A stretch of 64,000 nucleotides of DNA from Halolactibacillus miurensis (GTDB taxonomy: Bacteria > Bacillota > Bacilli > Bacillales > Amphibacillaceae), in NCBI RefSeq assembly GCF_900116255.1, contig NZ_FPAI01000002.1, positions 124,001 through 188,000 on the forward strand, in the 5' to 3' direction. Below, piece by piece: positions 51,828-60,649 of this stretch. The notes under the pieces are model-generated. The model worked only from the letters and a program-made list of their open reading frames with translations, ran no database searches and was not told the origin of the DNA. Numbering within the stretch: position 1 is the stretch's first letter; the number at the start of each line of letters is the position of its first letter. A program made the position numbers and the translations under genes.

Positions 51828-53243
51828 ATGTCAAAAAATTATGACCTAGTCATACTGGGTGGTGGTATGGGTGGCTATATATCTGCGATTCATGCCCGAC
51901 AATTAGGTAAAACTGTCGCCTTAGTAGAGAAAGAAAAGTTAGGTGGGACCTGCCTTCATAAAGGGTGTATCCCAACAAAAGCACTACTAAAGAGCGCAGA
52001 AGTATTTCAAACAGTAAAAAAATGTGGGCGTTTTGGTGTGAAGGTAAAAGAACTTGCTTTAAATTACGTTGAAGCATTCGAACGCAAAAATAACGTCGTT
52101 GATAAATTGTATCAGGGGGTACAACAGTTGATGAAAAAACATCGAGTAGATGTGTATAAAGGCGTGGCCAGGTTGCTCGGTCCGTCGATTTTTTCTCCAA
52201 TGGCTGGTGCCGTCTCAGTAGAAATGGAAGACGCGAATGAAACATTAATAGGGAAGAATGTTTTAATTGCGACAGGCGCACGGCCGAGAGAAGTGAGTCA
52301 ATTACCCATTGATCATCAACACATCTTAACGTCCGATGATTTACTTGACCTTGATGACTTACCGACATCGCTTACGATTGTGGGTGGGGGTGTGATTGGT
52401 GTGGAGTGGGCATCGATGATGCTTGACTTTGATGTACCGGTTACGCTGATTGAACGAGAAGGAGCACTGTTACCTGGGTTTGATCACGATATTCAACAAG
52501 AAGTGTTAAATCAATTAAAACAACGCGGCTTAACCGTGCATCTAAATGCTAATGTGACCGACACGAAAGTACAGGAAGACACATGTGTTTTGACAGGCAT
52601 GAAAGACGATGAAACATTTACCGTATCATCAAGTCATGTACTTGTCAGTGTCGGACGGGTGGCTAATACCGACCAACTCGGTCTTAGTAATACGAATATT
52701 ACGACCGACAAGGTGGGTTTTATCGAGGTGAATGAACATTTTCAAACAAAAGAGTCACATATTTATGCTGTTGGGGATTGTATCGGTGGCAAACAACTCG
52801 CACATGTGGCCAGTGCCGAAGGAAAGCTCGCGGTTAAGCATATGTTTGATGAAAAAGTTGATTTAACCCCACTTCACTATATTCCTAGCTGTGTCTATGC
52901 TTCACCAGAAGTAGCCACCGTCGGTTTAACTGAAGAAGAAGCGAAAAATCAGTTTGCGGATGTGAAAACAGTAAAGTTTCCATTCCAAGCAATAGGAAAA
53001 GCGATTATTTCAGATGAGACAAATGGGTTTGTAAAGCTAGTGATTGATCAACAAACACGCGATTGTCTTGGTGTTTCTATTATTGGCGAAAAGGCAACAG
53101 AACTCATTTCTGAAGCGGGAATGGCACTCGTATTAAATGCATCCATTGATGAATTAGGGGAGACGGTACACCCGCATCCTTCATTATCTGAAGCAATCGC
53201 AGAAGCTAGTCTTTTAGCAATGGATCAACCGGTGCATATTTAG
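51828..53243 (+). CDS. lpdV: Dihydrolipoyl dehydrogenase (E3)
   Basis: The E3 flavoprotein that reoxidises dihydrolipoamide with NAD. The 471 residues start with the FAD motif LVILGGGMGGYISAI, then the redox disulfide GGTCLHKGCIPTKALL. The NAD-binding motif is TIVGGGVIGVEWA, and the second FAD motif is IYAVGDCIGG. The C-terminal active base is in HPHPSLSEAI. The frame opens at 51789; AAAAGGAGT supports ATG 51828. It is the first gene of the bkd cluster. Confidence 0.94.
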   Translation: MSKNYDLVILGGGMGGYISAIHARQLGKTVALVEKEKLGGTCLHKGCIPTKALLKSAEVFQTVKKCGRFGVKVKELALNYVEAFERKNNVVDKLYQGVQQLMKKHRVDVYKGVARLLGPSIFSPMAGAVSVEMEDANETLIGKNVLIATGARPREVSQLPIDHQHILTSDDLLDLDDLPTSLTIVGGGVIGVEWASMMLDFDVPVTLIEREGALLPGFDHDIQQEVLNQLKQRGLTVHLNANVTDTKVQEDTCVLTGMKDDETFTVSSSHVLVSVGRVANTDQLGLSNTNITTDKVGFIEVNEHFQTKESHIYAVGDCIGGKQLAHVASAEGKLAVKHMFDEKVDLTPLHYIPSCVYASPEVATVGLTEEEAKNQFADVKTVKFPFQAIGKAIISDETNGFVKLVIDQQTRDCLGVSIIGEKATELISEAGMALVLNASIDELGETVHPHPSLSEAIAEASLLAMDQPVHI

Positions 53244-53265
53244 CATGTTGAAGGAGGATGACACG

Positions 53266-54249
53266 ATGTCAGAAAAAAATCAAATATTAACAGATCGACA
53301 GCTATTAGATATGTTTTATTATATGTTATTAGCAAGACGCAGTGATGAGCGGATGTGGTTACTGAACCGTTCAGGGAAAATTCCCTTTGTCGTCTCATGT
53401 CAAGGACAAGAAGCGATGCAAGTTGCGAGTAGTTTTGCCTTAGCAAAAGGTGTTGACTATACCGCCCCATATTACCGCGATGTAGGTGTTGTGTTGACGA
53501 TGGGCATGACCGTTAAAGAGTTATTTTTACAAGCTTTCGCAAAAGCAGAAGATCCTAATTCGGGTGGTAGACAAATGCCAGGGCACTTTGGTCACCGAAA
53601 ATTGAATATGCTGTCAGGATCATCTCCAGTGACAACACAGGTACCCCATGCTGTCGGTATGGCCCTTGCATTAAAGATGAAACAACAACCGGCTGTCAGC
53701 TTTGTGACACTTGGAGAAGGCTCTAGTAACCAAGGTGATTTTCATGAAGGTTTAAACTTTGCGAGTGTCCATGATTTGCCTGTCATCGTTATGGTTGAGA
53801 ATAATCAATATGCCATCTCTTGTGGGATTGAGCAACAAGTGAATTGCGCAAAAATTTCTGACCGCGCCCTCGGTTATGGTATTCACGGTGAGACGGTTGA
53901 TGGGAATGATCCAGTTGCTGTTTATACAGCCGTAAAAGCAGCAAGAGAAAGAGCGTTAAACGGAGAAGGACCATCATTGATTGAGGCAGTCGGTTACCGT
54001 TTAACACCACACTCAAGTGATGATAATGATTTAACATACCGTACGAAAGAAGAAGTTAACGCTGCAAAGGAAAAAGATGGTTTGATTATCTTTAGACAAC
54101 AATTAAAAAAACAAGGGATTTTAACCGATGAACTCGAATCAGGTTACGAATCAAAAATTAAAGCTTTAATAGATGAGGCAACAACCTACGCAGATGAGGC
54201 ACCGTATGCCGATGAACAGACATTATTTGATGGTGTGTATCACCAATAG
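53266..54249 (+). CDS. bkdAA: 2-oxoisovalerate dehydrogenase E1 alpha subunit
   Basis: The E1 alpha subunit, which decarboxylates branched-chain 2-oxoacids with thiamine diphosphate. The 327 residues have the ThDP motif (GEGSSNQGDFHEGLNFA ... ENNQYAIS) and the phosphorylation-loop-like YRLTPHSSDDNDLTYR that BkdAA-type E1 share. AAGGAGGATGACACG before ATG 53266 fixes the start; the frame could open at 53245. It lies 22 bases after lpdV. Confidence 0.93.
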   Translation: MSEKNQILTDRQLLDMFYYMLLARRSDERMWLLNRSGKIPFVVSCQGQEAMQVASSFALAKGVDYTAPYYRDVGVVLTMGMTVKELFLQAFAKAEDPNSGGRQMPGHFGHRKLNMLSGSSPVTTQVPHAVGMALALKMKQQPAVSFVTLGEGSSNQGDFHEGLNFASVHDLPVIVMVENNQYAISCGIEQQVNCAKISDRALGYGIHGETVDGNDPVAVYTAVKAARERALNGEGPSLIEAVGYRLTPHSSDDNDLTYRTKEEVNAAKEKDGLIIFRQQLKKQGILTDELESGYESKIKALIDEATTYADEAPYADEQTLFDGVYHQ

Positions 54250-54260
54250 GAGGGTTCAAT

Positions 54261-55244
54261 ATGACAGTGATGTCTTATATAGAAGCGATCAATCGTGCAA
54301 TGAAGGAAGAAATGCGTCGAGACGATGATGTATTTCTACTAGGAGAGGACGTCGGTAAACGTGGTGGCGTCTTTCGAGCAAGTGAAGGATTATATGAAGA
54401 ATTTGGAGAAGCTAGGGTCATCGATACACCTCTAGCTGAATCGGCGATTGTAGGTGTGGGAATTGGTGCAAGTATGTACGGCATGAAACCTATTGCTGAA
54501 ATCCAATTCGTTGATTTTATTTTACCAGCCGTCAATCAAATCATTTCAGAGGCTGCTAAAATGCGCTACCGTTCAAATAATGATTGGAGTTGTCCGATCA
54601 CTATTCGGGCCCCATACGGTGGCGGCGTTCACGGGGCGTTGTATCATTCGCAGTCACTTGAAGCTCTATTTGCTTCACAACCGGGCTTGAAAATCGTCAT
54701 GCCATCTTCACCAAAGGATGCCTTAGGTTTATTAAAAGCCGCTATTAGAGATCCTGATCCAGTGCTGTATTTTGAACATAAAAAGGCATATCGCTTACTA
54801 AAAGAAGATATTCCAGATGAAGAAGTCTTGATCGAAATTGGCAAGGCCAATACCGTTAGAGAAGGTGATGACTTAACCGTTATTACGTATGGCTTATGTG
54901 TTGAGTTTAGTAAAAAAGCAGCCGAAAAGCTAGCAACACAAGGCTACGAGGTCGAACTGGTAGATTTACGTACGGTCTATCCATTAGATGAACAAGCCAT
55001 TATTGAGGCGGCCAAAAAAACAGGTAAAGTCTTACTGATCACGGAAGATAATAAAGAAGGCAGTATCATTAGTGAGGTTTCAGCGATTATTGCGGAACAT
55101 TGTTTGTTTGACCTCGATGCGCCTATTTTTAGATTAGCGGCACCGAATGTACCAGCCATGCCTTATGCGCCCCCACTAGAAAAAGCGTTTATGGTCAGTG
55201 AGGACAAAGTGTATGAAAAAATGTTAGAAGTCGCCCAGTACTAG
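54261..55244 (+). CDS. bkdAB: 2-oxoisovalerate dehydrogenase E1 beta subunit
   Basis: The E1 beta subunit, 327 residues. It has VFLLGEDVGKRGGVFRAS, the conserved FVDFILPAVNQIISEAAKMRY and RAPYGGGVHGALYHSQS. The sequence is closer to the branched-chain than to the pyruvate or acetoin complexes. AGGAGGG precedes ATG 54261, 12 bases after bkdAA. Confidence 0.94.
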   Translation: MTVMSYIEAINRAMKEEMRRDDDVFLLGEDVGKRGGVFRASEGLYEEFGEARVIDTPLAESAIVGVGIGASMYGMKPIAEIQFVDFILPAVNQIISEAAKMRYRSNNDWSCPITIRAPYGGGVHGALYHSQSLEALFASQPGLKIVMPSSPKDALGLLKAAIRDPDPVLYFEHKKAYRLLKEDIPDEEVLIEIGKANTVREGDDLTVITYGLCVEFSKKAAEKLATQGYEVELVDLRTVYPLDEQAIIEAAKKTGKVLLITEDNKEGSIISEVSAIIAEHCLFDLDAPIFRLAAPNVPAMPYAPPLEKAFMVSEDKVYEKMLEVAQY

Positions 55245-55260
55245 TAGAGGAGGGAAAACC

Positions 55261-56529
55261 ATGACGTTAAAAACAATGAATATGCCGCAGCTCGGCGAAA
55301 GCGTAACTGAAGGAACGGTGAGTCAATGGCTTGTCTCCGTCGGCGATGAAGTCGATCTGTATCAACCGCTTGTCGATGTAATGACTGATAAGGTTAATGC
55401 TGAAGTGCCTTCAAGTTTTAAAGGCATTATTAAAGAGTGCCTTGTTACAGAGGGGGAAACGGTCGCTGTTGGAACACCTCTTTGTCATATTGAGGTAGAA
55501 GAAGTAGAATCACCTAAAAGCGAAGCAACAGAAGCAAAAGCGACAGAGCAAAAACCGTCTGTCGCTCAGGAAAATCAATCGATGAAGAAACGTTATTCAC
55601 CGAAAGTCTTAAGTTTAGCGAGTGAACACGGTGTTGATCTAAATGCTATCACGGGGACAGGGATAAATGGTCGGATCACAAGAAAAGATGTTGAAGTCTT
55701 TGTAGAAAAACAAACATCACAAACGACCAATGAGAAACAAACTGACATTTATTTATCTCAACCGACACAAACACCAGCGACACAGGATAACTTTACTAAT
55801 AATAAACAATCACCGCGTCCTGAATTTAAAGGGGATCGTGAAATTCCAGTGACGGGTATCAGAAAATCAATTGCTGAGAACATGGTCCGGGCAACGTCAG
55901 AAATTCCACATGCCTGGATGATGATCGAAGTCGATGTGACAAATTTAGTGAACTATCGTAATGCTGAAAAAGCGAAGTTTAAAGAACAAGAAGGCTATAA
56001 CTTATCGTATTTCTCTTTCTTTTTAAATGCTGTCGCAAAAGCACTAAAGAAGTTCCCTGAACTGAATAGTTCTTGGCAAGGCGATACGATTGTCCAACAC
56101 AAAGATATTAATTTATCGATTGCGGTCGGAAATGAAACAGAATTATATGTCCCAGTCATTAAGAATGTCGATGAGAAAAGTATCAAAGGCATCGCAAAAG
56201 ATGTCCATGTGCTCGCCCATAAAGCGAAACACGGACAATTAACAAAAGAAGACATGACCGGTGGAACATTCACCGTAAACAATACCGGCACATTCGGTTC
56301 GGTGCAGTCCATGGGTGTCATCAATTATCCGCAAGCCGCCATTCTCCAAGTCGAGTCGATTGTGAAGCGTCCGGTGATTATTAATGATATGTTCGCTGCT
56401 CGTGATATGGTGAATTTATGTCTCTCACTTGACCACCGCGTGTTAGATGGCGTGATCTGTGGCAGGTTTATGTCACATGTCAAAGAAATACTTGAGAATA
56501 TCTCGGGAGATACGACGCCGATTTATTAA
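55261..56529 (+). CDS. bkdB: Lipoamide acyltransferase E2 of branched-chain 2-oxoacid dehydrogenase
   Basis: The dihydrolipoyl transacylase core. The 422 residues show one lipoyl domain (residues 1-80, lipoylated Lys in VMTDKVNAE near 44), a Gln/Ser/Thr/Pro-rich linker, a peripheral subunit-binding domain (residues 112-150, YSPKVLSLASEHGVDL), another linker, and the catalytic domain with SLDHRVLDG (His/Asp near residue 395). It completes the four-gene operon, which is followed by a strong terminator. Confidence 0.94.
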   Translation: MTLKTMNMPQLGESVTEGTVSQWLVSVGDEVDLYQPLVDVMTDKVNAEVPSSFKGIIKECLVTEGETVAVGTPLCHIEVEEVESPKSEATEAKATEQKPSVAQENQSMKKRYSPKVLSLASEHGVDLNAITGTGINGRITRKDVEVFVEKQTSQTTNEKQTDIYLSQPTQTPATQDNFTNNKQSPRPEFKGDREIPVTGIRKSIAENMVRATSEIPHAWMMIEVDVTNLVNYRNAEKAKFKEQEGYNLSYFSFFLNAVAKALKKFPELNSSWQGDTIVQHKDINLSIAVGNETELYVPVIKNVDEKSIKGIAKDVHVLAHKAKHGQLTKEDMTGGTFTVNNTGTFGSVQSMGVINYPQAAILQVESIVKRPVIINDMFAARDMVNLCLSLDHRVLDGVICGRFMSHVKEILENISGDTTPIY

Positions 56530-56556
56530 TATGTACGCATGCATATAATATAGTTA

Positions 56557-56597
56557 AACAAGAAAAAGAGTCAGTGGTTTTGACTCTTTTTCTTGTT
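56557..56597. terminator. Bidirectional terminator between bkdB and the small membrane protein gene
   Basis: A 17-bp stem (56557-56573 with 56581-56597) around a GTGGTTT loop. It also encodes the C-terminal end of the minus-strand gene, whose TGA (56571-56573) lies within the stem. Confidence 0.85.
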
Positions 56598-56792
56598 ATT
56601 TTCAATTTTAAGGGTCTTATTTATAATCACACTCGCAACAACCAAGCCAATGAAAAAAACAGCTAAACCAGTAAATACGACACCATAAACTATGTCACGA
56701 GCGTTAAACTGATTATAAGCATGAAATGCCATTGTGGTCGCACTTATGGTTAAAGACACTATGATTAATGGGCGGGTTTTCACATTTTTCAA
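56571..56792 (-). CDS. Small two-helix membrane protein, unknown function
   Basis: A 73-residue protein that I cannot place in a family. Two hydrophobic segments (about residues 9-24 and 34-58) are flanked by Lys/Arg and end in a basic, Asn/Lys-rich tail (KKKSQNH). TTG 56792 is the start, with AAAGGGG eight bases upstream, and an extended -10 (TGCTATACT, complement of 56864-56872) lies about 72 bases before it. The stop is within the terminator shared with bkdB. The 328 bases between this gene and the chemoreceptor hold promoter-like sequence only; nothing else was seen. Confidence 0.6.
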   Translation of the reverse strand: MKNVKTRPLIIVSLTISATTMAFHAYNQFNARDIVYGVVFTGLAVFFIGLVVASVIINKTLKIENNKKKSQNH

Positions 56793-57120
56793 AACAGTTT
56801 CCCCTTTCTTTAACTTTCAAAAAACTATGAGGTGGTATATGTCGCATGCGCTTAGTTAGTCTCAGTATAGCACATATGAAAATGACTGGAATAAAAGGAC
56901 ATGATAGCATGAGTCATCTTACTAAGTCATGATTTTTTAAATTCTGAGGAATGAAGCAAATACAGGCTTAAAGTCTTTGGTTTAAAAACATGTGTCAATA
57001 GCAAATGAAAGACGTGTAGATGCTAGATGTATTTATATTAAAAAAATGTATAAAAAGTATTTAATGTTTGTGACAATTCATGTATAATTGTGTAATGTTT
57101 CACATGAAAGGGGTGGGTGT

Positions 57121-59151
57121 ATGTCGAAAAAAATAAAGAAGACATCGTCAAAAAGAAAGATAGATCAAATAACCCAACAGAAAAACAGAAGGGGGATTAG
57201 ACAACGACTGACAGTGGCGTTTAGTATCGTTTCGCTACTGGCTATCTTTGTGATAGGTGGACTGGTTTACTGGTTAGCATCTGAAGCTTTAACAGATGAA
57301 GTAAGCGAAAAAGTTGCAACGACATCCGACATACATATGGAAAAGTTAGACCGTTTTATGTATGAACGTACATACGATTTAAATGTATTGCAACAACGCT
57401 TAATATCAAGCCCAGACGGAAATAATAGCTTGATTAAAGCACTTCGCGAAGAAGTTTATTTCGAGCGCCTCACGGTGTTCGATGCTAGCGGGAATGTGAT
57501 AGAAGATACTTCACAAGCATCGACTAATCTACTGCCTGCGATAGAGTTAGCGTCGTCTTCTGAGGTGACTGTCTCAGACGCCTTATATGATGACGCTTTA
57601 GGTGAACAAGTGATATATATCTATTATCCGATGGATAATAACGGTGTCTTACGCGGAGCCTTCCCGATTCGTTACATTTGGGATGAAGTCAATCAGATTG
57701 CCAGTGACACTGTGACGGTTGAGTTAGTCAATCAAGCAGGTGAACAATTGGCCGACACAACAACGAGTGCCTCGGTTGAAGGTGAAACGAAAACAGCCTC
57801 ACTTGATCCGGATTCTCTGTTATATAGACGGATCAATAGCCTTGAAAAAGGGGAAGTGGGTAGTGTACACGCCGATTCAAGCACCGGGATTGATAGTTTG
57901 ATTGGCTATAGTAAAAGTAGCGGTTATCAAAACTATCAAGGCAATGATTGGGTACTGATTGTGACAGAACCGACCAGTTTAGCCTTAGCGCCAGTCGCGG
58001 AATTACGCCAAATTATTCTGATTGTCGCAGGCGTCACTTTGCTGGTTGTTATTTTAACGGCGCTGATGTTAGCACATTCAATAGCCAAGCCGATCATTTC
58101 ACTCGCCAAAACAGCTGAAGCAATCGCAAAAGGTGAATTGGATCAAGCGGTTGATGTAAAAGCTACAGGTGAAGTGGGGACTCTTGCGGCTAGTATTTCA
58201 ACGATGGTTGAGAACTTACGTGATTTTGTTAAAACAACGACAAAAGAAGCGGATGCTTTAGATGGTGAATCAAAACAATTATCATTAGAAAGTCGTGCCT
58301 TAACGGAAGGAACGACCCAGCTCAATGATGTCATGACCTCGATTGCTGAAGGAGCAGAAGAACAAGCTCAAATAACGGCGGATATCTCACTCTTTACAGA
58401 TACGTTAACAAAAGAAACCGAAGCAATGCTTATGCAATCAGATCAACTGAAACGTTTCTCTGAAAAAGTGAAGCAATCGTCGGTTAATGGATTATCGCAA
58501 ATGGATCATTCATTTAAGCAAATGAAAAATATTAACCAAGACGTTGAAACGGCCAATAGTCGGATGCAGTCACTTGAAGCGAAAACAAAAGCCGTTGTCG
58601 ATTTAACCTCTGTCATTAATGACATCACCGAACAAACGAATCTTCTCGCTTTAAATGCAGCGATTGAGTCAGCACGAGCCGGTGAAGCGGGTAAAGGCTT
58701 TGCGGTAGTTGCGAATGAAATTCGCAAATTAGCCGATCAAGTCTCAAAAGCGGCGGTCGATATTGAGACGGTTATTCTTGAGATGAATAATGAATCACGT
58801 CTTGTCAATGAAGCGCTAAAAGAAACCGTCAAAGAAACAGGTCAAGGTATGGCGGAGTTAACAAAATCAAAAACGAACTTTACAACCATTCATGACCAAG
58901 TAACAGAACTAAATGATGTCATTGAACAGATGAAATCACAATTACAACAAGTGGATGCCAGTAGTCTGTCGATTCATACTAGTGTGAAAAAAGTGGCGAA
59001 TATTAGTGAAGAAAGTTCGGCAAGCATTGAAGAAACAACCGCAACAATTGAAGAACAAAAGCGAGCGGTCGATGAGTTAGATGAACAGGCCCATACACTG
59101 GAACGTTTATCACTCAGACTAAAAGAACAGCTCTATCGTTTTAAAATATAA
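57121..59151 (+). CDS. Methyl-accepting chemotaxis protein
   Basis: A transmembrane chemoreceptor of 676 residues. A basic cytoplasmic start is followed by TM1 (about 31-53), an extracellular sensor domain of about 240 residues of dCache-like appearance (ligand unknown), TM2 (about 295-318), a HAMP domain, and the long cytoplasmic signalling coiled coil. Its tip has [28 protein letters not shown] (residues ~501-528, quoted here in parts: [18 protein letters not shown], then [19 protein letters not shown]), which contacts CheA and CheW. AAAGGGGTGGG lies before ATG 57121. No flagellar or che genes are nearby, and no clear sigma-D promoter was seen. Confidence 0.93.
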   Translation: MSKKIKKTSSKRKIDQITQQKNRRGIRQRLTVAFSIVSLLAIFVIGGLVYWLASEALTDEVSEKVATTSDIHMEKLDRFMYERTYDLNVLQQRLISSPDGNNSLIKALREEVYFERLTVFDASGNVIEDTSQASTNLLPAIELASSSEVTVSDALYDDALGEQVIYIYYPMDNNGVLRGAFPIRYIWDEVNQIASDTVTVELVNQAGEQLADTTTSASVEGETKTASLDPDSLLYRRINSLEKGEVGSVHADSSTGIDSLIGYSKSSGYQNYQGNDWVLIVTEPTSLALAPVAELRQIILIVAGVTLLVVILTALMLAHSIAKPIISLAKTAEAIAKGELDQAVDVKATGEVGTLAASISTMVENLRDFVKTTTKEADALDGESKQLSLESRALTEGTTQLNDVMTSIAEGAEEQAQITADISLFTDTLTKETEAMLMQSDQLKRFSEKVKQSSVNGLSQMDHSFKQMKNINQDVETANSRMQSLEAKTKAVVDLTSVINDITEQTNLLALNAAIESARAGEAGKGFAVVANEIRKLADQVSKAAVDIETVILEMNNESRLVNEALKETVKETGQGMAELTKSKTNFTTIHDQVTELNDVIEQMKSQLQQVDASSLSIHTSVKKVANISEESSASIEETTATIEEQKRAVDELDEQAHTLERLSLRLKEQLYRFKI

Positions 59152-59228
59152 TGGGGACGGTCCAGGCATCAATTGCTTGGGCCGTATTGACATGAAAAGG
59201 ATGTAAGATTAGGATATAATAAGAGCAT

Positions 59229-59249
59229 AAGAACATGATAAATGTTCTT
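59229..59249. promoter_or_regulatory. Perfect palindrome in the leader of the YqjA-like gene
   Basis: AAGAACAT, GATAA, ATGTTCTT. It starts nine bases after a -10 box TATAAT (59215-59220), so it covers the expected start of transcription. It could be an operator or a weak RNA hairpin; it has no T tract. Confidence 0.45.
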
Positions 59250-59273
59250 GAGATAAGAGAAAGAGGTGATGGG

Positions 59274-60227
59274 ATGCAAATAGGCTATCGTACGCTAAAA
59301 ACGGCCATTGCGGCACCAGCAGCGGTATTTATTGCTGAGATGTTGCAATTAGATAATTACGGTTCGGCCGGGATTATATCCGTTCTTTGTATACAACCGA
59401 CACGGAAACAATCGTTTTTAACGGCTTGGCACCGGATTGCTGCGGGGTTATTATCCATGGTCTATGCTTATGTCATTTTTGAGTGGATCGGTTATTCACC
59501 ACTGACCATCGGGCTATTACTGTTACTGTTTATCCCAGTCACAAATAAATTACATATTACACCGGGGATTGTGACCAGTCTCGTCATATTGTTTCATTTT
59601 TATGCCGCAAGGCGCGTGGACGTAGATATTGTGATCAATGAGTCACTCATTATGTTTATTGGGATTGGTGTGGCGCTCTTGTTAAATCTTTATATGCCGA
59701 ACTTAGATAACAAGTTTATCGAGCTCCGTAAAGATGTCGAAGCGAATTATCAAACCTTTTTCCGCAGTATTGCCTCCTATTTAAGAGGCGAAAGTACGAT
59801 GATTAATACAACTGTACTCGAGAGCACGAAGAAAATTTTGCGAGAGGCAGACGATTTAGTCCAGCGAGATATGGAGAACAGTTTTTCAAAAAGTACGAGT
59901 TACCGGCGTCGTTACTTTTCGATGCGTGACATTCAACTCCACTCATTGGAGCGCATGTTAAAAGTGATGCGTCCACAAATGGTGTCTGTGAAACAAGCCA
60001 AATTGATTGCTGATTTATTCGATGATTTAGCTGATGCGATTTACCCGGAAAATCCGGTTGAATATCATATCAGCTATGTCGATGACTTATTGGAACGTTT
60101 CGAAAAGCAAGATTTACCGAAAACGCGCGAAGAGTTTGAAATCCGTGCAGATTTATTTCAGTTACTCAATGAAATTGATCACTATCTTGCCATCAAAAAT
60201 CAAACCGTAAAAGATGTGATTGATTGA
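59274..60227 (+). CDS. yqjA: Aromatic acid exporter family membrane protein (YqjA, DUF939/ArAE_1)
   Basis: A 317-residue protein. The N-terminal membrane half has about four helices (residues 12-140, for example YGSAGIISVLCIQPTRKQ). The C-terminal half is a cytoplasmic helical domain (residues 150-317). The DUF939 pattern is clear; the transported substrate is unknown. The frame extends to 59235, but GAGGTGATGGG supports ATG 59274. The order after the bkd cluster agrees with B. subtilis. Confidence 0.85.
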   Translation: MQIGYRTLKTAIAAPAAVFIAEMLQLDNYGSAGIISVLCIQPTRKQSFLTAWHRIAAGLLSMVYAYVIFEWIGYSPLTIGLLLLLFIPVTNKLHITPGIVTSLVILFHFYAARRVDVDIVINESLIMFIGIGVALLLNLYMPNLDNKFIELRKDVEANYQTFFRSIASYLRGESTMINTTVLESTKKILREADDLVQRDMENSFSKSTSYRRRYFSMRDIQLHSLERMLKVMRPQMVSVKQAKLIADLFDDLADAIYPENPVEYHISYVDDLLERFEKQDLPKTREEFEIRADLFQLLNEIDHYLAIKNQTVKDVID

Positions 60228-60256
60228 AGTACGTGATTGACATATAGATTATAAAA

Positions 60257-60290
60257 AAACGTCAGGTCCCGTAATGGGTCCTGACGTTTG
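60257..60290. terminator. Terminator between yqjA and the Prli42-like gene
   Basis: Stem AAACGTCAGG (60257-60266) with CCTGACGTTT (60280-60289), an inner CCC/GGG pairing, and an A run on the left that makes a T run on the minus strand. It serves at least the minus-strand gene. Confidence 0.78.
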
Positions 60291-60302
60291 TCGATGGTGA
60301 CA

Positions 60303-60446
60303 TTATAAAATATAGGTTAAACCAGATGCCATTAGTGAACCGACCATCGCAAGAATCATGACGTAAACAATGATTTTTTGACGACGCTCACGTTTTGATG
60401 GCTTTCTTGTTTGTTCTTGTGGTGCTTTTTTTGTGTGCTTTGCCAT
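60303..60446 (-). CDS. Small single-pass membrane protein (DUF4044/Prli42-like)
   Basis: A 47-residue protein: a basic, Lys/Arg/Gln-rich N-terminal half (residues 1-24) and one C-terminal helix (IIVYVMILAMVGSLMASGLTY). This layout fits the DUF4044/Prli42 group of tail-anchored miniproteins; Prli42 anchors the stressosome in Listeria. Family membership is judged from layout only. GGAGG lies before ATG (complement of 60444-60446); the larger open frame to 60593 is not needed. Confidence 0.65.
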   Translation of the reverse strand: MAKHTKKAPQEQTRKPSKRERRQKIIVYVMILAMVGSLMASGLTYIL

Positions 60447-60649
60447 TAGTAAACCTCCAAGCATGATGTAAGTTTTGAAATCATTGAATATTATTAGATT
60501 ATCTCTACTCAAACAGTCTTTCAAAATAATTTCTATTTTTATTTTAGCGCGAATCCAAATAAGATACAAGTAAAACTTCTCAGAAGCCTTCATCCGCTGC
60601 CATCATTGACAAACGCTTGATTAATGGAGTAACGTAGAAGGAGAAAAAT

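Noticed and set aside
51850-52368. A 172-codon minus-strand frame opposite lpdV
   Set aside because: Low-complexity, leucine/serine-rich shadow of a gene whose motifs are certain.
59152-59184. Hairpin GACGGTCC/GGGCCGT after the chemoreceptor gene as a terminator
   Set aside because: A 12-bp imperfect stem exists, but no T tract follows; kept only as a possible RNA structure.
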